A stretch of DNA of 64,000 nt, from positions 124,001 through 188,000 of the forward strand of contig DAHVAL010000002.1 of assembly GCA_027314645.1 (NCBI GenBank), given 5' to 3'. This DNA comes from Nitrospirota bacterium (lineage in GTDB: Bacteria; Nitrospirota; Leptospirillia; Leptospirillales; Leptospirillaceae). Below the pieces are notes generated by a model. The model was given only the letters and a program-made list of their open reading frames with translations. It made no database searches and had not been told where the DNA came from. The first letter of the stretch is position 1. Each line of letters begins with the position of its first letter. A program made the translations under genes and the position numbers. Shown here piece by piece: positions 11,721-20,664 of the stretch.

Positions 11721-13211
11721 TTGAGCCAACAAAGACGGGGCTTTCGGCTCCGAACCAAAATCTTTCTTTTTTCATCCGTTCTCCTCGGGATCATTCTCTC
11801 ATCGAACCTTTATGCCATTGTCAGTCTTTACGCCCTCCACAAGATCCTTCTCGAAATCAAGAACCAATCGGTCTCGGGCCTGCTTCTGATCTCCCAGATA
11901 AAAAACCGCGTGGGGGTCATTCTGGCGGAGGACAAGCGGTATATTTTTTTCGCCCCCCTTCCCCCCAATGCGCCTTCCCCGGTCGAAGCCGAATTGCCCC
12001 TCCTTCTTGCCCAACTCAAGACTCTTCCTCAGCCGGACATTGCGACCACCAATCTGGTTCGGGGGACCCAAGCCGCCGAGTTCGGGCTTTTGAATGCCAT
12101 CCGCTCCGAAACGGACGCCCTTGAGCATGGAAACAGAACACTCGCAATTGCGGTCAGCAGAGGCTCGACCGCCCCTCTGCTGATTTATATGGCGAGGCTT
12201 CTGAGGGAACTCGAAGAGAGCTACCAGCACGCCCTCGAGCGGAAAATCGCCGAAACAACCGCCCGGGAGGAGCAAATGACAACCGTCAGCATCGAGATGA
12301 CCGCCGTCGGCTCTCTCCTGGTCCTTCTTCTCCTGGTCTCCTTTTCACGGATGGTGCTCGTCCCGATCAATGCCCTCATTGCGGGGACGAAACGGATTTC
12401 CCAGGGGGCCTTCCACAATCCCGTCACGATCGGAAACACCGACGAGATGGGCGACCTCGCCAAAGCGTTGAACGAAATGGCTCTCAGGCTGGGAGAACTC
12501 TCGAGGAAAAAGTCGGAGTTCGTGACGGTGGCCTCCCATGAACTCCGAACCCCCCTGACGAGCATTCGGGGATTCATCGCGATGTTGAAGCGTCAAGCGC
12601 TGGGACCTTTAAACGACGAACAGCAGAAAAGCCTGACGGTGGTGGGGGAAGAGATCGACCATCTGGTCGATCTGGTCAATCAGCTGCTTGATCTCGGGCG
12701 CATCGAGGCGGGACAGATGCGCCTTGATATTCATCCTCTGGAACTCCTTACTTTTCTTGACAGAATCATCAAACGCTACCGCCTCTCCGCGGAAAGTTCC
12801 GGCAAGAGATTCATTGCGAAGATCGATCACGAACTCCCCCACACCATCCATACCGATGCCAACAAATTGGCCCAGGTCCTGGACAATCTTTTGGGAAACG
12901 CCTTCAAGTTCACCCAGGAGGGGGAGGAAATCCGATTATCGATCACACGGGAGCTCACCGCCCTCCGATTCGAAATTGCCGACACCGGCATCGGCATTCC
13001 TCCCGAAAACCATCCCTTTTTATTCGACAAGTTTTACCAAGTCGCTCCGTTCGACATACGGACCAAGGAAGGGCTCGGGCTTGGCCTCGCCGTCACGAGA
13101 GGAATCGTCATCACCATGGGGGGAACAATCGAGATCGCCCAGAACACCCCGAAAGGAACCGTCTTCATCATCTCCCTCCCCCTACATCTTGAAGAGGAAT
13201 CCAGTGAATAG
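11721..13211 (+). CDS. Sensor histidine kinase (QseE/GlrK-like)
   Basis: This 496-residue two-component sensor has a membrane segment near residues 13-35, a periplasmic region of about 150 residues, a second segment near 195-215, then HAMP and HisKA domains. The phospho-acceptor is His273 in Ser-His-Glu-Leu-Arg-Thr-Pro. The ATPase domain has N, G1 and G2 boxes (Asp-Asn-Leu-Leu-Gly-Asn-Ala, Asp-Thr-Gly-Ile-Gly-Ile, Gly-Leu-Gly-Leu-Gly-Leu-Ala). The start is a TTG. It overlaps the next gene by 8 bases, and a sigma-54 regulator follows, so the three act together. Confidence 0.92.
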   Translation: MSQQRRGFRLRTKIFLFSSVLLGIILSSNLYAIVSLYALHKILLEIKNQSVSGLLLISQIKNRVGVILAEDKRYIFFAPLPPNAPSPVEAELPLLLAQLKTLPQPDIATTNLVRGTQAAEFGLLNAIRSETDALEHGNRTLAIAVSRGSTAPLLIYMARLLRELEESYQHALERKIAETTAREEQMTTVSIEMTAVGSLLVLLLLVSFSRMVLVPINALIAGTKRISQGAFHNPVTIGNTDEMGDLAKALNEMALRLGELSRKKSEFVTVASHELRTPLTSIRGFIAMLKRQALGPLNDEQQKSLTVVGEEIDHLVDLVNQLLDLGRIEAGQMRLDIHPLELLTFLDRIIKRYRLSAESSGKRFIAKIDHELPHTIHTDANKLAQVLDNLLGNAFKFTQEGEEIRLSITRELTALRFEIADTGIGIPPENHPFLFDKFYQVAPFDIRTKEGLGLGLAVTRGIVITMGGTIEIAQNTPKGTVFIISLPLHLEEESSE

Positions 13212-13734
13212 CCCCTCCATATCCCCCCTTTTTCGCACCCTATTGCCCGTCCTTTTGTGCGTGGTGGCGTCTTGCCAAACGCTTCCGGAGGGCAAAAAAA
13301 TGGCGCCCTGTCCTCATCCGGTGGTCAACCTTCCTCCCTTTGCGATCGCCGAAATAAGCCACCAGGACGCGAAATATTTCGAGGGCATGTCCTTTCTTTT
13401 CTCGAAGGGATATTACGTGGCGGCCCGGTCCCTCCTGAAAAGGCGCGCGTCCCTCCCCAATCTTTCCGGCCATGTCCGGGACCGGCTCGTGTTCGCCTGG
13501 GCTCTGGCGGATCTCCATCTTGGCCCCGCCGAACGGAATGAAGGACACGACCTCCTCGCGACGCTGAACGAGGTAGGAACGCCCTACGAATTGAAGGAAG
13601 CGTCTCAAAGACTGATGGAGTATGCCGAAGAAACCGCCAAACTCCGCAGGGAGCAGGTGCTTCTCCGCCAAAAGATTTCCCAGGTTAAAAAAACGCTCAA
13701 GGAATTTTCCAACCTGGAAAAATCCTTGAAATGA
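13204..13734 (+). CDS. Small lipoprotein between kinase and regulator (QseG-like position)
   Basis: The GTG start overlaps the kinase stop (GTGAATAG) and gives 176 residues. A signal peptide with a lipobox-like Val-Ala-Ser-Cys ends near residue 20, so it should be lipid-anchored. The middle region (about 60-130) is helical with TPR-like spacing. The C-terminus is a charged coiled coil (Arg-Arg-Glu-Gln-Val-Leu-Leu-Arg-Gln-Lys). Sequence similarity to a named family is not obvious to me. Its place between a sensor and a sigma-54 regulator matches QseG/YfhG in qseE-qseG-qseF, which is needed for kinase signalling there. Confidence 0.75.
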   Translation: MNSPSISPLFRTLLPVLLCVVASCQTLPEGKKMAPCPHPVVNLPPFAIAEISHQDAKYFEGMSFLFSKGYYVAARSLLKRRASLPNLSGHVRDRLVFAWALADLHLGPAERNEGHDLLATLNEVGTPYELKEASQRLMEYAEETAKLRREQVLLRQKISQVKKTLKEFSNLEKSLK

Positions 13735-15110
13735 AAAACCAGGGACATATTCTCATCGTCGACGATCACACCAATACCCGGCTTTATCTGAAGACGCTTC
13801 TGACGCACGAAGGGTTTGAGGTCTCTGAAGCGGGGACCGGAGGGGAAGCTCTCCAGGTCCTCCATGAGAGTCCCCATCCGGCGCACCGCTCGGCGATCCT
13901 TCTCGACCTCAAGCTCCCCGATACCACCGGGACAGAAATGCTGGAACCGCTCCAGACCCTTTATCCCCAGGTTCCCGTGGTCATCATGACGGCACATGCG
14001 ACGGTCGAGACGGCGGTCGAGGCGATCCGAAAGGGGGCCGCCAACTATCTCGAAAAGCCGATCGATGAAAAAAAGCTTTTGGCCCTCCTCGAGGATTTGA
14101 CCTCCGCCCCGAAAAACGTTGAACGCGGCCTTCTCGGTCACGGGGACCTTCCGATCCCTCTGCTCCAGGGGGAAAGTCCTGTCATGAGAGCGCTGGCCGA
14201 CCGGATCCGGAAGGCCTCCTCCCATTCCATTCCGATCCTGATCACCGGAGAGTCCGGAACGGGAAAGGAGCTGGTCGCCCGCTCCATTCACCAGCTTTCT
14301 CCCAGACGGGAGGAGCCCTTTATCGCCGTCAACACGGGTGCGATCTCAAGAGAGCTGGTCAATTCCGAACTGTTTGGCCATGAGAAGGGCTCCTTCACCA
14401 ATGCCCACTCCAGGAAGGAAGGATGGCTGTCCACCGCCGGCCAGGGAACCCTCTTTCTCGACGAAATTGGAACCATGGAACTGTCGACACAAATCGCCCT
14501 TCTCCGGGTTCTGGAGAACCGGACCTTCTACCGGGTGGGGGGAACGGAGGAAATCTCTTTTCATGCCCGGATCATCGGAGCCAGCAATATCGACCCGCTC
14601 CTCCTGGTCAATCAGGGACGGTTGAGGGAGGATCTCTATTACCGGATGAATGTGTTCCCGATCAATGTCCCCCCCTTGCGGGAACGGGGCGAAGATATCC
14701 TTCTTCTCGCCAGGAAGTGTCTCTCCGAGGCTTTCGACATTCCCGGGGTCGAAGTCGAGCTTTCTTTGGACGCCAAAAGCGTCCTGATGGGCTATACGTG
14801 GCCAGGCAACGTTCGGGAGCTCAAAAACCGAATGATCGAGGTGGCGGTCGTCCACGGACTCACCGGCCCCAACCGGTTCGAATTGTCGAAAGAGATGATC
14901 GCCCCCTTGCTCCAGTTCGGATCCTCCTCCTATTCCCCGACCGTCCTTTCCTCCCAATCGATGACCCTCAAGGAAAGTGAGCGGGAACAGATCCGACGGG
15001 CCCTTGCCGAGGCCGAAGGGAACAAAAGCCGTGCGGCCCGTACCCTTGGAATCAGCCGAAAAGCGCTCTATGCAAAGATGCGCGAGTACGGGATCGAGGA
15101 GGGAGAGTGA
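13731..15110 (+). CDS. Sigma-54-dependent response regulator (NtrC/QseF family)
   Basis: The 459 residues divide into a receiver domain (phospho-acceptor Asp59 with Asp11/Asp12), an AAA+ domain with Walker A Gly-Glu-Ser-Gly-Thr-Gly-Lys-Glu near residue 175, and a C-terminal Fis-type helix-turn-helix (Asn-Lys-Ser-Arg-Ala-Ala-Arg-Thr-Leu-Gly-Ile-Ser). The sigma-54 contact loop reads Gly-Ser-Phe-Thr-Asn-Ala rather than the consensus Gly-Ala-Phe-Thr-Gly-Ala. It overlaps the lipoprotein gene by 4 bases. A sigma-54 promoter elsewhere in this window (22364) is a possible but untested target. Confidence 0.95.
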   Translation: MKNQGHILIVDDHTNTRLYLKTLLTHEGFEVSEAGTGGEALQVLHESPHPAHRSAILLDLKLPDTTGTEMLEPLQTLYPQVPVVIMTAHATVETAVEAIRKGAANYLEKPIDEKKLLALLEDLTSAPKNVERGLLGHGDLPIPLLQGESPVMRALADRIRKASSHSIPILITGESGTGKELVARSIHQLSPRREEPFIAVNTGAISRELVNSELFGHEKGSFTNAHSRKEGWLSTAGQGTLFLDEIGTMELSTQIALLRVLENRTFYRVGGTEEISFHARIIGASNIDPLLLVNQGRLREDLYYRMNVFPINVPPLRERGEDILLLARKCLSEAFDIPGVEVELSLDAKSVLMGYTWPGNVRELKNRMIEVAVVHGLTGPNRFELSKEMIAPLLQFGSSSYSPTVLSSQSMTLKESEREQIRRALAEAEGNKSRAARTLGISRKALYAKMREYGIEEGE

Positions 15111-15168
15111 GGGATCGATCGGAGCCTCCTGCCCCCTGATCCGCCCTCTCCCTTCCCGCCTGAAGCGG

Positions 15169-15960
15169 TCATCCTTTCTCCCATAGACTCCAAAGAAGCC
15201 TGAGAATCGTCACTCCAAGAAGGGTTCCCTGAAGAATCCGGATCCACCGGGACCCGATTCTTTTCGTGAATCGGGCGCCCACACTGGATCCGGCCAACGC
15301 TCCAAGAACGACGGGAAGGGTCTGGGGGGCGATCGATCCGGAGGCCACCACCTTGGAGATGGCGGCAGAGGCTGCCATGGGAAACATCACTCCAAGGCTT
15401 GAACCCACGGCGACGTAGGACGGATACCCAAAAAATAAGGTGAGGACCGGATAGAAGAGAAATCCCCCGCCGACACCCAGGATGCCGCTGGTGAGTCCGA
15501 TGGTGGACATGACCGGAAACTCCAGAACGGACCCCGAAGGCCGGCCGGCCCCCCCCGTTTTGCCGCGGGGGGGGATGCAAAGAAGGGTGAGGGCCAGGAG
15601 GGCCTCCGCAAGAAATAGAAGGAGGATCACCTTTCCGGAGAAGTGATAGGAGAGAAGCCCTCCGACCACCCCTCCGACCAGCGCCGAGAGGGCCCACAGG
15701 GCAAGGCGCATCACAGGGACGTAGGCGGTGGGCCTGTGAAGATAGAGGCCCATCAGGGCGGCAAAAGCGACCTGAACCATCGAGATCTCGGTCGCCTGAA
15801 AGGGGGTGACCCCGTGTCCGGACACCAAAGGAAGCAAAAACAGCAAAGCCGGAAGAAGCACCACCCCGCCGCCGATTCCGAGAAGGCCGGATAGCGCCCC
15901 CGACACCATGCCCAACCCGAGATAAAGGCCGGTCATTTCCCAAGTCTGAACCACGGTCAT
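15169..15960 (-). CDS. TauE/SafE-family (DUF81) membrane exporter
   Basis: This 263-residue membrane protein has about eight hydrophobic segments and the duplicated Gly-Ile-Gly-Gly-Gly (near residue 28) and Gly-Val-Gly-Gly-Gly (near residue 165) motifs of the TauE/SafE family. Family members are proposed to export sulfite, sulfoacetate or other organosulfur anions, but the substrate cannot be read from sequence. It is the last gene of a minus-strand group with a lipoprotein and an antiporter, 18 bases downstream of the lipoprotein. Confidence 0.9.
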   Translation of the reverse strand: MTVVQTWEMTGLYLGLGMVSGALSGLLGIGGGVVLLPALLFLLPLVSGHGVTPFQATEISMVQVAFAALMGLYLHRPTAYVPVMRLALWALSALVGGVVGGLLSYHFSGKVILLLFLAEALLALTLLCIPPRGKTGGAGRPSGSVLEFPVMSTIGLTSGILGVGGGFLFYPVLTLFFGYPSYVAVGSSLGVMFPMAASAAISKVVASGSIAPQTLPVVLGALAGSSVGARFTKRIGSRWIRILQGTLLGVTILRLLWSLWEKG

Positions 15961-15978
15961 CTCCCCCCGCCTGCGGTG

Positions 15979-17010
15979 TCAGGAACTCCCCGTGTAGGAC
16001 GTGATCGATTGGAAGGTCTGATCGGGAAGCGCTCCAAGAGTGCCAAGGGGAGACAGGGTTCCCCCGGGATTGAGAATCGCATTGAGCCCGAACAGCGACA
16101 CTTGACCCGTTGAGCCCGCCATCAGAAAATCCTGGGAGGGATCCGTTTGAAGAAGGGTCGGCGGGGCGGAAAGATTGAGCGCGGTCTGCCAATCCCACGT
16201 CAAAGGCCCGGTTGATGAGCTATCATACAACTTCGTCACCTGATAAATGTCCACCTTCGGGGAAGTCGGATCGGGAAGAAGGACCGCTTCCAAAAGGGCG
16301 GCCCCGGAAAGAGGCACCCCCGCTTTATAGGACGCAGAAAGGGTCCAGGAGTTTTGGAGGGTGAGCCCCGAGCCGGAAAGGACGCTCTGTTGGGTCAGGA
16401 GATAAAGCGTCGTGCTCGGGCCTGACGGGTTCACAAGACCCGCCAGAAACATGACTCCGTCGGCCAGCGGCAGCAGGAACCCCCCCGAAATGGCCCCAGA
16501 GGCAATTTTCTGGCAGGAGCCGGTTGGATCAATCGTTTGGCCCCCCCCCATCGAAATCAGGGTGTTCACATCAAAAAGCTCGAGGCATCCATAGGAATTG
16601 GTGGAATACTTTTCGAGCACCACAATTCTCTGGGTGGTGACGAGGGCAAGGGCGTAAGGGGTTCCTAACCCATTCTCTATCTTCACCTGGACGAAGGAGG
16701 AGGCCGTGGAAAGAGGAACGGGGGCGACGAGGAAGGTTCCCGCCCCCGACCCGTCCTGGGAGAGGAGGATCAGATGGCCATCGACATAGGCACTCCCCCA
16801 GAGGGAATATCCCGCCGGAATCGGAAGGCTGGACACTGGAGTCGGAGTGGATCCGGTGAAGGGGACGGCCGTCCCAAGGGCTGTTCCTGCGGTCGCTCCC
16901 CCCTCCCCCGTGACCATCACCTCGGGGGGGATCGGGGAGGTTGACGGAAGCCCGCAGCTTGTCAGAAGGAGAGCGGCAAAGAACGTCACCAGACGGGGAC
17001 CGGGCCTCAC
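15979..17010 (-). CDS. Secreted lipoprotein of unknown function
   Basis: I do not recognise this 343-residue protein. It begins with a short signal peptide and the lipobox Leu-Leu-Thr-Ser-Cys near residue 19, followed by a Pro/Ser/Thr-rich linker. The rest is rich in Gly, Ser, Thr and short hydrophobic strands, as in beta-propeller or beta-rich surface proteins. The GTG start overlaps the antiporter stop by 4 bases, so the two are probably translated together. Confidence 0.72.
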   Translation of the reverse strand: MRPGPRLVTFFAALLLTSCGLPSTSPIPPEVMVTGEGGATAGTALGTAVPFTGSTPTPVSSLPIPAGYSLWGSAYVDGHLILLSQDGSGAGTFLVAPVPLSTASSFVQVKIENGLGTPYALALVTTQRIVVLEKYSTNSYGCLELFDVNTLISMGGGQTIDPTGSCQKIASGAISGGFLLPLADGVMFLAGLVNPSGPSTTLYLLTQQSVLSGSGLTLQNSWTLSASYKAGVPLSGAALLEAVLLPDPTSPKVDIYQVTKLYDSSSTGPLTWDWQTALNLSAPPTLLQTDPSQDFLMAGSTGQVSLFGLNAILNPGGTLSPLGTLGALPDQTFQSITSYTGSS

Positions 17011-18227
17011 AGCTGGTCTCCCCGGACGCCGTGGAATCCCAGGGCCCGCGCCATGGGAGCGGACCCCAAGGCCCCGATGGCGATCGTTCCCGCCACAACG
17101 GAGAAGACGATCAGTGTGGCCGAGGAAGGGAGGACATCGTGGGTGAGCCCCAGCAAGGCGCCCGCCATGATTCCCGTTTCGCGCACCACCGCCATGAAGC
17201 CCATCTCAGGCACGGAAAACCGGGACCGCCGGTCAAGAGGCAAGAGAGAGAAGACCACGGCGGGACGGACCACGAGGACGAGAAAAAGAACCAGCATGAT
17301 CAGGCGCCACCAGGAAACCCCTCCCGTCGACCCAGGAATAAGGGTCCCCATCACCAGAAAGACAAAAAAGCTCGCCAGATAGACGACCAGATCGTTCACC
17401 GTCTTGAACGCCTCGCTGGAAAAGGGAGCTCCGTCCTTCTTAAGAAACCTCGACGCCCCGCCGGCGACGATTCCCAACACATAGCCACAGAGAAGCGTCT
17501 GCCCGTGCAAGGCGAGGGAAAGGCCGAATCCTGCCAAAAGGCCGGACAGCATAAGAATGGGAAGATTTTGGCGAAAAAGGCCGATCCGCGGATGGATCGC
17601 AAGAAGGATCACCACCCCTCCCATGATCGCCCCGATCAATCCTCCCCAGAGCACCGAGAGGGAAAAATTGAGGAATGTTCCCGAAAAGGTATGCCCCGGC
17701 GTCGACAGGGAAAGAATGAAAAGCGTCAAAAGGCTTCCCGTCACGTCCCCCAGGGCGCTTTCCGCCACGAGCGTCTCAGTCAGCCGTGAGGGAATGGGGA
17801 GCCGGCGGAGGATCGGTAGAATCGAGGCAGGATCGGTCGTGGAGAGGATCGCCCCCAGCAGAAGACCCTCATAGAGCGTCATTCCGAAAAGAAAATGCAG
17901 CGCGAACGACAGGAGAATCGCTGTGAGCAAAAGCCCAAACGTCACGAGGAGAGAGATGGCGATGCCGTGATCCCTGACGCGGTCGAGCCGGGTTCGGAGC
18001 CCTGCTTCGTACAAGACGAGAAAGACGGCCCCAAGGAGAAAGACATGGCCGGTTCCCATGAGCGCCTCCCCCGACAGGATGCCGAACCCGGTGGGACCCA
18101 GGGCCAGTCCCAAAAGCATGAACCACAGGATGTCGGGAGTGCGAAGACGTTCGGAAAGATGGGAGAGGAAAAGGGCGCCCACGAGAAGGCCTGACAGAAG
18201 CAGAAAAATGAGGGAGTCTTTTTCCAC
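17007..18227 (-). CDS. Cation:proton antiporter (CPA1/NhaP-like)
   Basis: A 406-residue sodium/hydrogen-exchanger-family protein with 11-13 hydrophobic segments. The ion-binding region shows Ser-Thr-Thr-Asp-Pro-Ala near residue 135 and Glu-Ser-Ala-Leu-Gly-Asp-Val near residue 160. The latter corresponds to the Glu-Ser-x-x-Asn-Asp motif of NhaP, with Gly-Asp in place of Asn-Asp. No cytosolic TrkA/RCK domain is attached. In an acidophile it could serve pH or Na+/K+ homeostasis. It leads a three-gene minus-strand group. Confidence 0.88.
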   Translation of the reverse strand: MEKDSLIFLLLSGLLVGALFLSHLSERLRTPDILWFMLLGLALGPTGFGILSGEALMGTGHVFLLGAVFLVLYEAGLRTRLDRVRDHGIAISLLVTFGLLLTAILLSFALHFLFGMTLYEGLLLGAILSTTDPASILPILRRLPIPSRLTETLVAESALGDVTGSLLTLFILSLSTPGHTFSGTFLNFSLSVLWGGLIGAIMGGVVILLAIHPRIGLFRQNLPILMLSGLLAGFGLSLALHGQTLLCGYVLGIVAGGASRFLKKDGAPFSSEAFKTVNDLVVYLASFFVFLVMGTLIPGSTGGVSWWRLIMLVLFLVLVVRPAVVFSLLPLDRRSRFSVPEMGFMAVVRETGIMAGALLGLTHDVLPSSATLIVFSVVAGTIAIGALGSAPMARALGFHGVRGDQL

Positions 18228-18330
18228 GGAATCCTTTCGCGATCGGCCAATGTACCGGGAGCGGGTTATTCGTGTATAATACCTTCAAACGTCTCTCCAA
18301 ATCACTCACCACCGCAGGAGTCCTCATCCC

Positions 18331-18624
18331 ATGCCCGTTTATTCTCTCGTGAGCCGGGATCCGGAACATTCAGGGGAGATCGATCTGTGGCATCCCGATC
18401 GGCTCTCGGAGGAAGAATTCGGGGAGCTGGTCCTTGAAAGTATGCGATGGACGAGCTCTTCTGCCTGGAGGGAGCAGATTTTCGAGGTGTCCCGCTACCT
18501 GATCGAAAAGCATGGATTTTCTGAAGCCGGCGGTGTCTTCCGAATCTCCTACCCCTCGGACTGGGCCAAATCCGCTGTCCAGGGCCGCCTCCAGTCCATT
18601 CTTGCCAGAGACCGATCAGACTAG
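18331..18624 (+). CDS. Small soluble protein of unknown function
   Basis: A 97-residue protein I do not recognise. It is mostly alpha-helical and rich in Glu, Ser and Trp, with no signal peptide or membrane segment. Support comes from an AGGAG site 9 bases before the ATG, codon use like its neighbours, and a TATAAT hexamer at 18275-18280 upstream without a clear -35. It is followed after 28 bases by the PAP2 gene. Confidence 0.65.
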   Translation: MPVYSLVSRDPEHSGEIDLWHPDRLSEEEFGELVLESMRWTSSSAWREQIFEVSRYLIEKHGFSEAGGVFRISYPSDWAKSAVQGRLQSILARDRSD

Positions 18625-18652
18625 CATTTTTTTCTCTCTCCCGAAAGGACAG

Positions 18653-19246
18653 ATGAACAGCCTCATCCATGCCGACCAGAGCCTCTTTCTCTGGATCAAC
18701 AATTCATTGGACCGGTCCTGGCTCGATCCGGTCATGGAGTCGGCCACCGCACTCGGAAACGGATTCTACCTTTTTCCTCTGGGTCTTGCCCTCATGGCAC
18801 TCTTTGCAAGAAAGAACTTTCGGAGGGATTTTATCCTCTGGGCCTCCACGTCCTTTGTGTCCTTCATCATCGGAACCACGCTCAAGCATCTCATCCATCG
18901 GGACCGGCCACTGGCGGCCATGCACACGGCGATCGTCCACCATTCGGTGACCGTTCATGTCCTTGGGCCCGCCCTCTATGCCAACTCCTTTCCTTCGGGG
19001 CACACGTTTACCGCCTTTTCCACCGCGTCACTCTTCTCAGCCCTCTACCCTCCCCTCTCCCTCCCCCTTTACGCGGCGGCAACCCTGACAGGCCTTTCAA
19101 GAATCTATGTGGGGGCCCACTTTCCGTTCGATGTTCTGGGAGGGGCCCTCATCGGCCTTGTCTCGACCGCCCTTGTCATGCGATGGATCGCACCCAAATG
19201 GGCGCCTGAGGAGGCGCGATCGGGCCAAGGGGGGGCAACGCCATGA
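18653..19246 (+). CDS. PAP2-family membrane phosphatase
   Basis: This is a lipid phosphatase, possibly acting on undecaprenyl diphosphate or phosphatidic/PG phosphate. With the ATG after AAAGGAC the protein has 197 residues and about six membrane segments. All three catalytic motifs are present: Lys-x6-Arg-Pro (KHLIHRDRP), Pro-Ser-Gly-His, and Ser-Arg-x5-His-x3-Asp (SRIYVGAHFPFD). A longer frame upstream only overlaps the preceding gene. The stop overlaps the rlmN start. Confidence 0.92.
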   Translation: MNSLIHADQSLFLWINNSLDRSWLDPVMESATALGNGFYLFPLGLALMALFARKNFRRDFILWASTSFVSFIIGTTLKHLIHRDRPLAAMHTAIVHHSVTVHVLGPALYANSFPSGHTFTAFSTASLFSALYPPLSLPLYAAATLTGLSRIYVGAHFPFDVLGGALIGLVSTALVMRWIAPKWAPEEARSGQGGATP

Positions 19247-20325
19247 ACCTTTTGGACCTCCCTGTCCCGCTGTGGGGGGAGACCTTGTCCCAATACGGCG
19301 AGGTCCCCTACCGGGGACGGCAGATCTCACATTGGGTGTTCAAGAAGCTTGTGACCGACCTGTCCCAGATGACCAACCTTCCGCTCTCCTCCCGTGCCCT
19401 CCCTCCCGGGAATCTTTCGTTCGACTTGCCGGAAGTGGTGACCTCTGAAACATCGGTCGACGGGACCCGGAAAATCGCCTTGAGACTCCATGACGGCCCG
19501 ATCATCGAATCGGTCCTGATCCCCCGAAAGGGCCGCATGACCCTGTGTCTCTCCACGCAGGCCGGATGCGGAATCGGATGCCGGTTTTGCCGAACGGCCG
19601 CCATGGGTCTCATCAGAAACCTCGGCGTCTCTGAAATTCTGGGTCAATGGATAGAGGCCATGCGCCTGCTGGTCCGGGAAGGTTGGGGGGAGAGAGAAGG
19701 CCCTCCGATCGACCATATCGTCTTCATGGGAATGGGGGAACCGCTTGCCAATCTCGATGTCCTGATCCCGGCGATCCGCACCTTGACGCATCCTGACGGG
19801 GTGGGGCTTTCTCCGAGGAGAATCACGGTATCGACCTCGGGACTCGTCCCCAAGATCGATCTCCTCGGGAGGGCCAATCTCGGCGTCCAATTGGCGGTGA
19901 GCCTTTGTGCCCCCACCGATGAATTGAGGCGTGAGATCATGCCCGTGGGGCGGGTTTACCCCATCGGAGAGATCCTTGACGTCTGCCGCAGGTATCCGCT
20001 CAGGAACCGCGAACGGGTCACCTTCGAATATGTCCTGCTGAGCGGAGTCAACGATTCCCGGGAACAGGCCCGGTTGCTGGGACGGCTGCTCGCGCCCTTC
20101 CGCTCAAAGGTCAACCTGATCCCGTTCAATCCCTTTCCGGGATCCCCCTTCGGGCGGCCCTCCGATCAAACGGTTGCCCTGTTTGCGGAAATTCTTGCAG
20201 GGTTTCATATCACCGCCACGGTCAGGAAATCCATGGGGCCCGACGTCCTGGCCGCTTGTGGCCAACTGGCCCGGGAACATCAGACAATGGTCCATGCCTT
20301 AGAGAAGGGAGACCCCTCCACGTGA
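19243..20325 (+). CDS. rlmN: 23S rRNA A2503 / tRNA A37 C2-methyltransferase
   Basis: This radical SAM methyltransferase has dual rRNA/tRNA activity. The 360 residues hold the cluster motif Cys109-x3-Cys113-x2-Cys116. The conserved Cys near the C-terminus (Asp-Val-Leu-Ala-Ala-Cys-Gly-Gln) is the second catalytic cysteine of the family. Gly-Met-Gly-Glu-Pro and Ser-Thr-Ser-Gly motifs lie between. It overlaps the PAP2 gene and the following small gene by 4 bases each. Confidence 0.97.
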   Translation: MNLLDLPVPLWGETLSQYGEVPYRGRQISHWVFKKLVTDLSQMTNLPLSSRALPPGNLSFDLPEVVTSETSVDGTRKIALRLHDGPIIESVLIPRKGRMTLCLSTQAGCGIGCRFCRTAAMGLIRNLGVSEILGQWIEAMRLLVREGWGEREGPPIDHIVFMGMGEPLANLDVLIPAIRTLTHPDGVGLSPRRITVSTSGLVPKIDLLGRANLGVQLAVSLCAPTDELRREIMPVGRVYPIGEILDVCRRYPLRNRERVTFEYVLLSGVNDSREQARLLGRLLAPFRSKVNLIPFNPFPGSPFGRPSDQTVALFAEILAGFHITATVRKSMGPDVLAACGQLAREHQTMVHALEKGDPST

Positions 20326-20639
20326 CACACAGCCAGCCCTTCATCCTCAAACTGATCCTTTATCTCGGAATCGAATTTTTGCTGATCCAGGGGGGAATGA
20401 CCCTGAACATGTACGCCTCGAAGTACGATATCGGGGCACTGGAGCTGATTTCCTGGTCGGCCATCACGGGAAGCCTTGCGGCGGCAGTGGGATTTGGGGC
20501 GCTCCTCTCGGAAGCGCGCATGGAGCCGGAGCCAGGGAGGGACCCAGGGCTTCTCTGGAGGGTTTCGCCCCAGCTTCCATGGATTTTCGCTCTGGTCCTG
20601 ATGTACGGGGAATCCTTTTTCTATTTCCCCAAATTTTGA
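20322..20639 (+). CDS. Small membrane protein of unknown function
   Basis: A GTG overlapping the rlmN stop gives a 105-residue protein with three hydrophobic stretches (about residues 8-25, 36-60 and 85-102). I do not recognise a family. The 4-base overlap and strong hydrophobic periodicity make it a likely real gene. It converges on cheV with a 25-base gap. Confidence 0.65.
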   Translation: MTHSQPFILKLILYLGIEFLLIQGGMTLNMYASKYDIGALELISWSAITGSLAAAVGFGALLSEARMEPEPGRDPGLLWRVSPQLPWIFALVLMYGESFFYFPKF

Positions 20640-20664
20640 TCAGGCCATCGGCGATGGCGCCTCG

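Noticed and set aside
15068-16198. 376-codon minus-strand frame overlapping the TauE-like gene
   Set aside because: Same strand, other frame; the product is Arg/Pro/Gly-rich without domain features, while the overlapping frame has clear TauE motifs.
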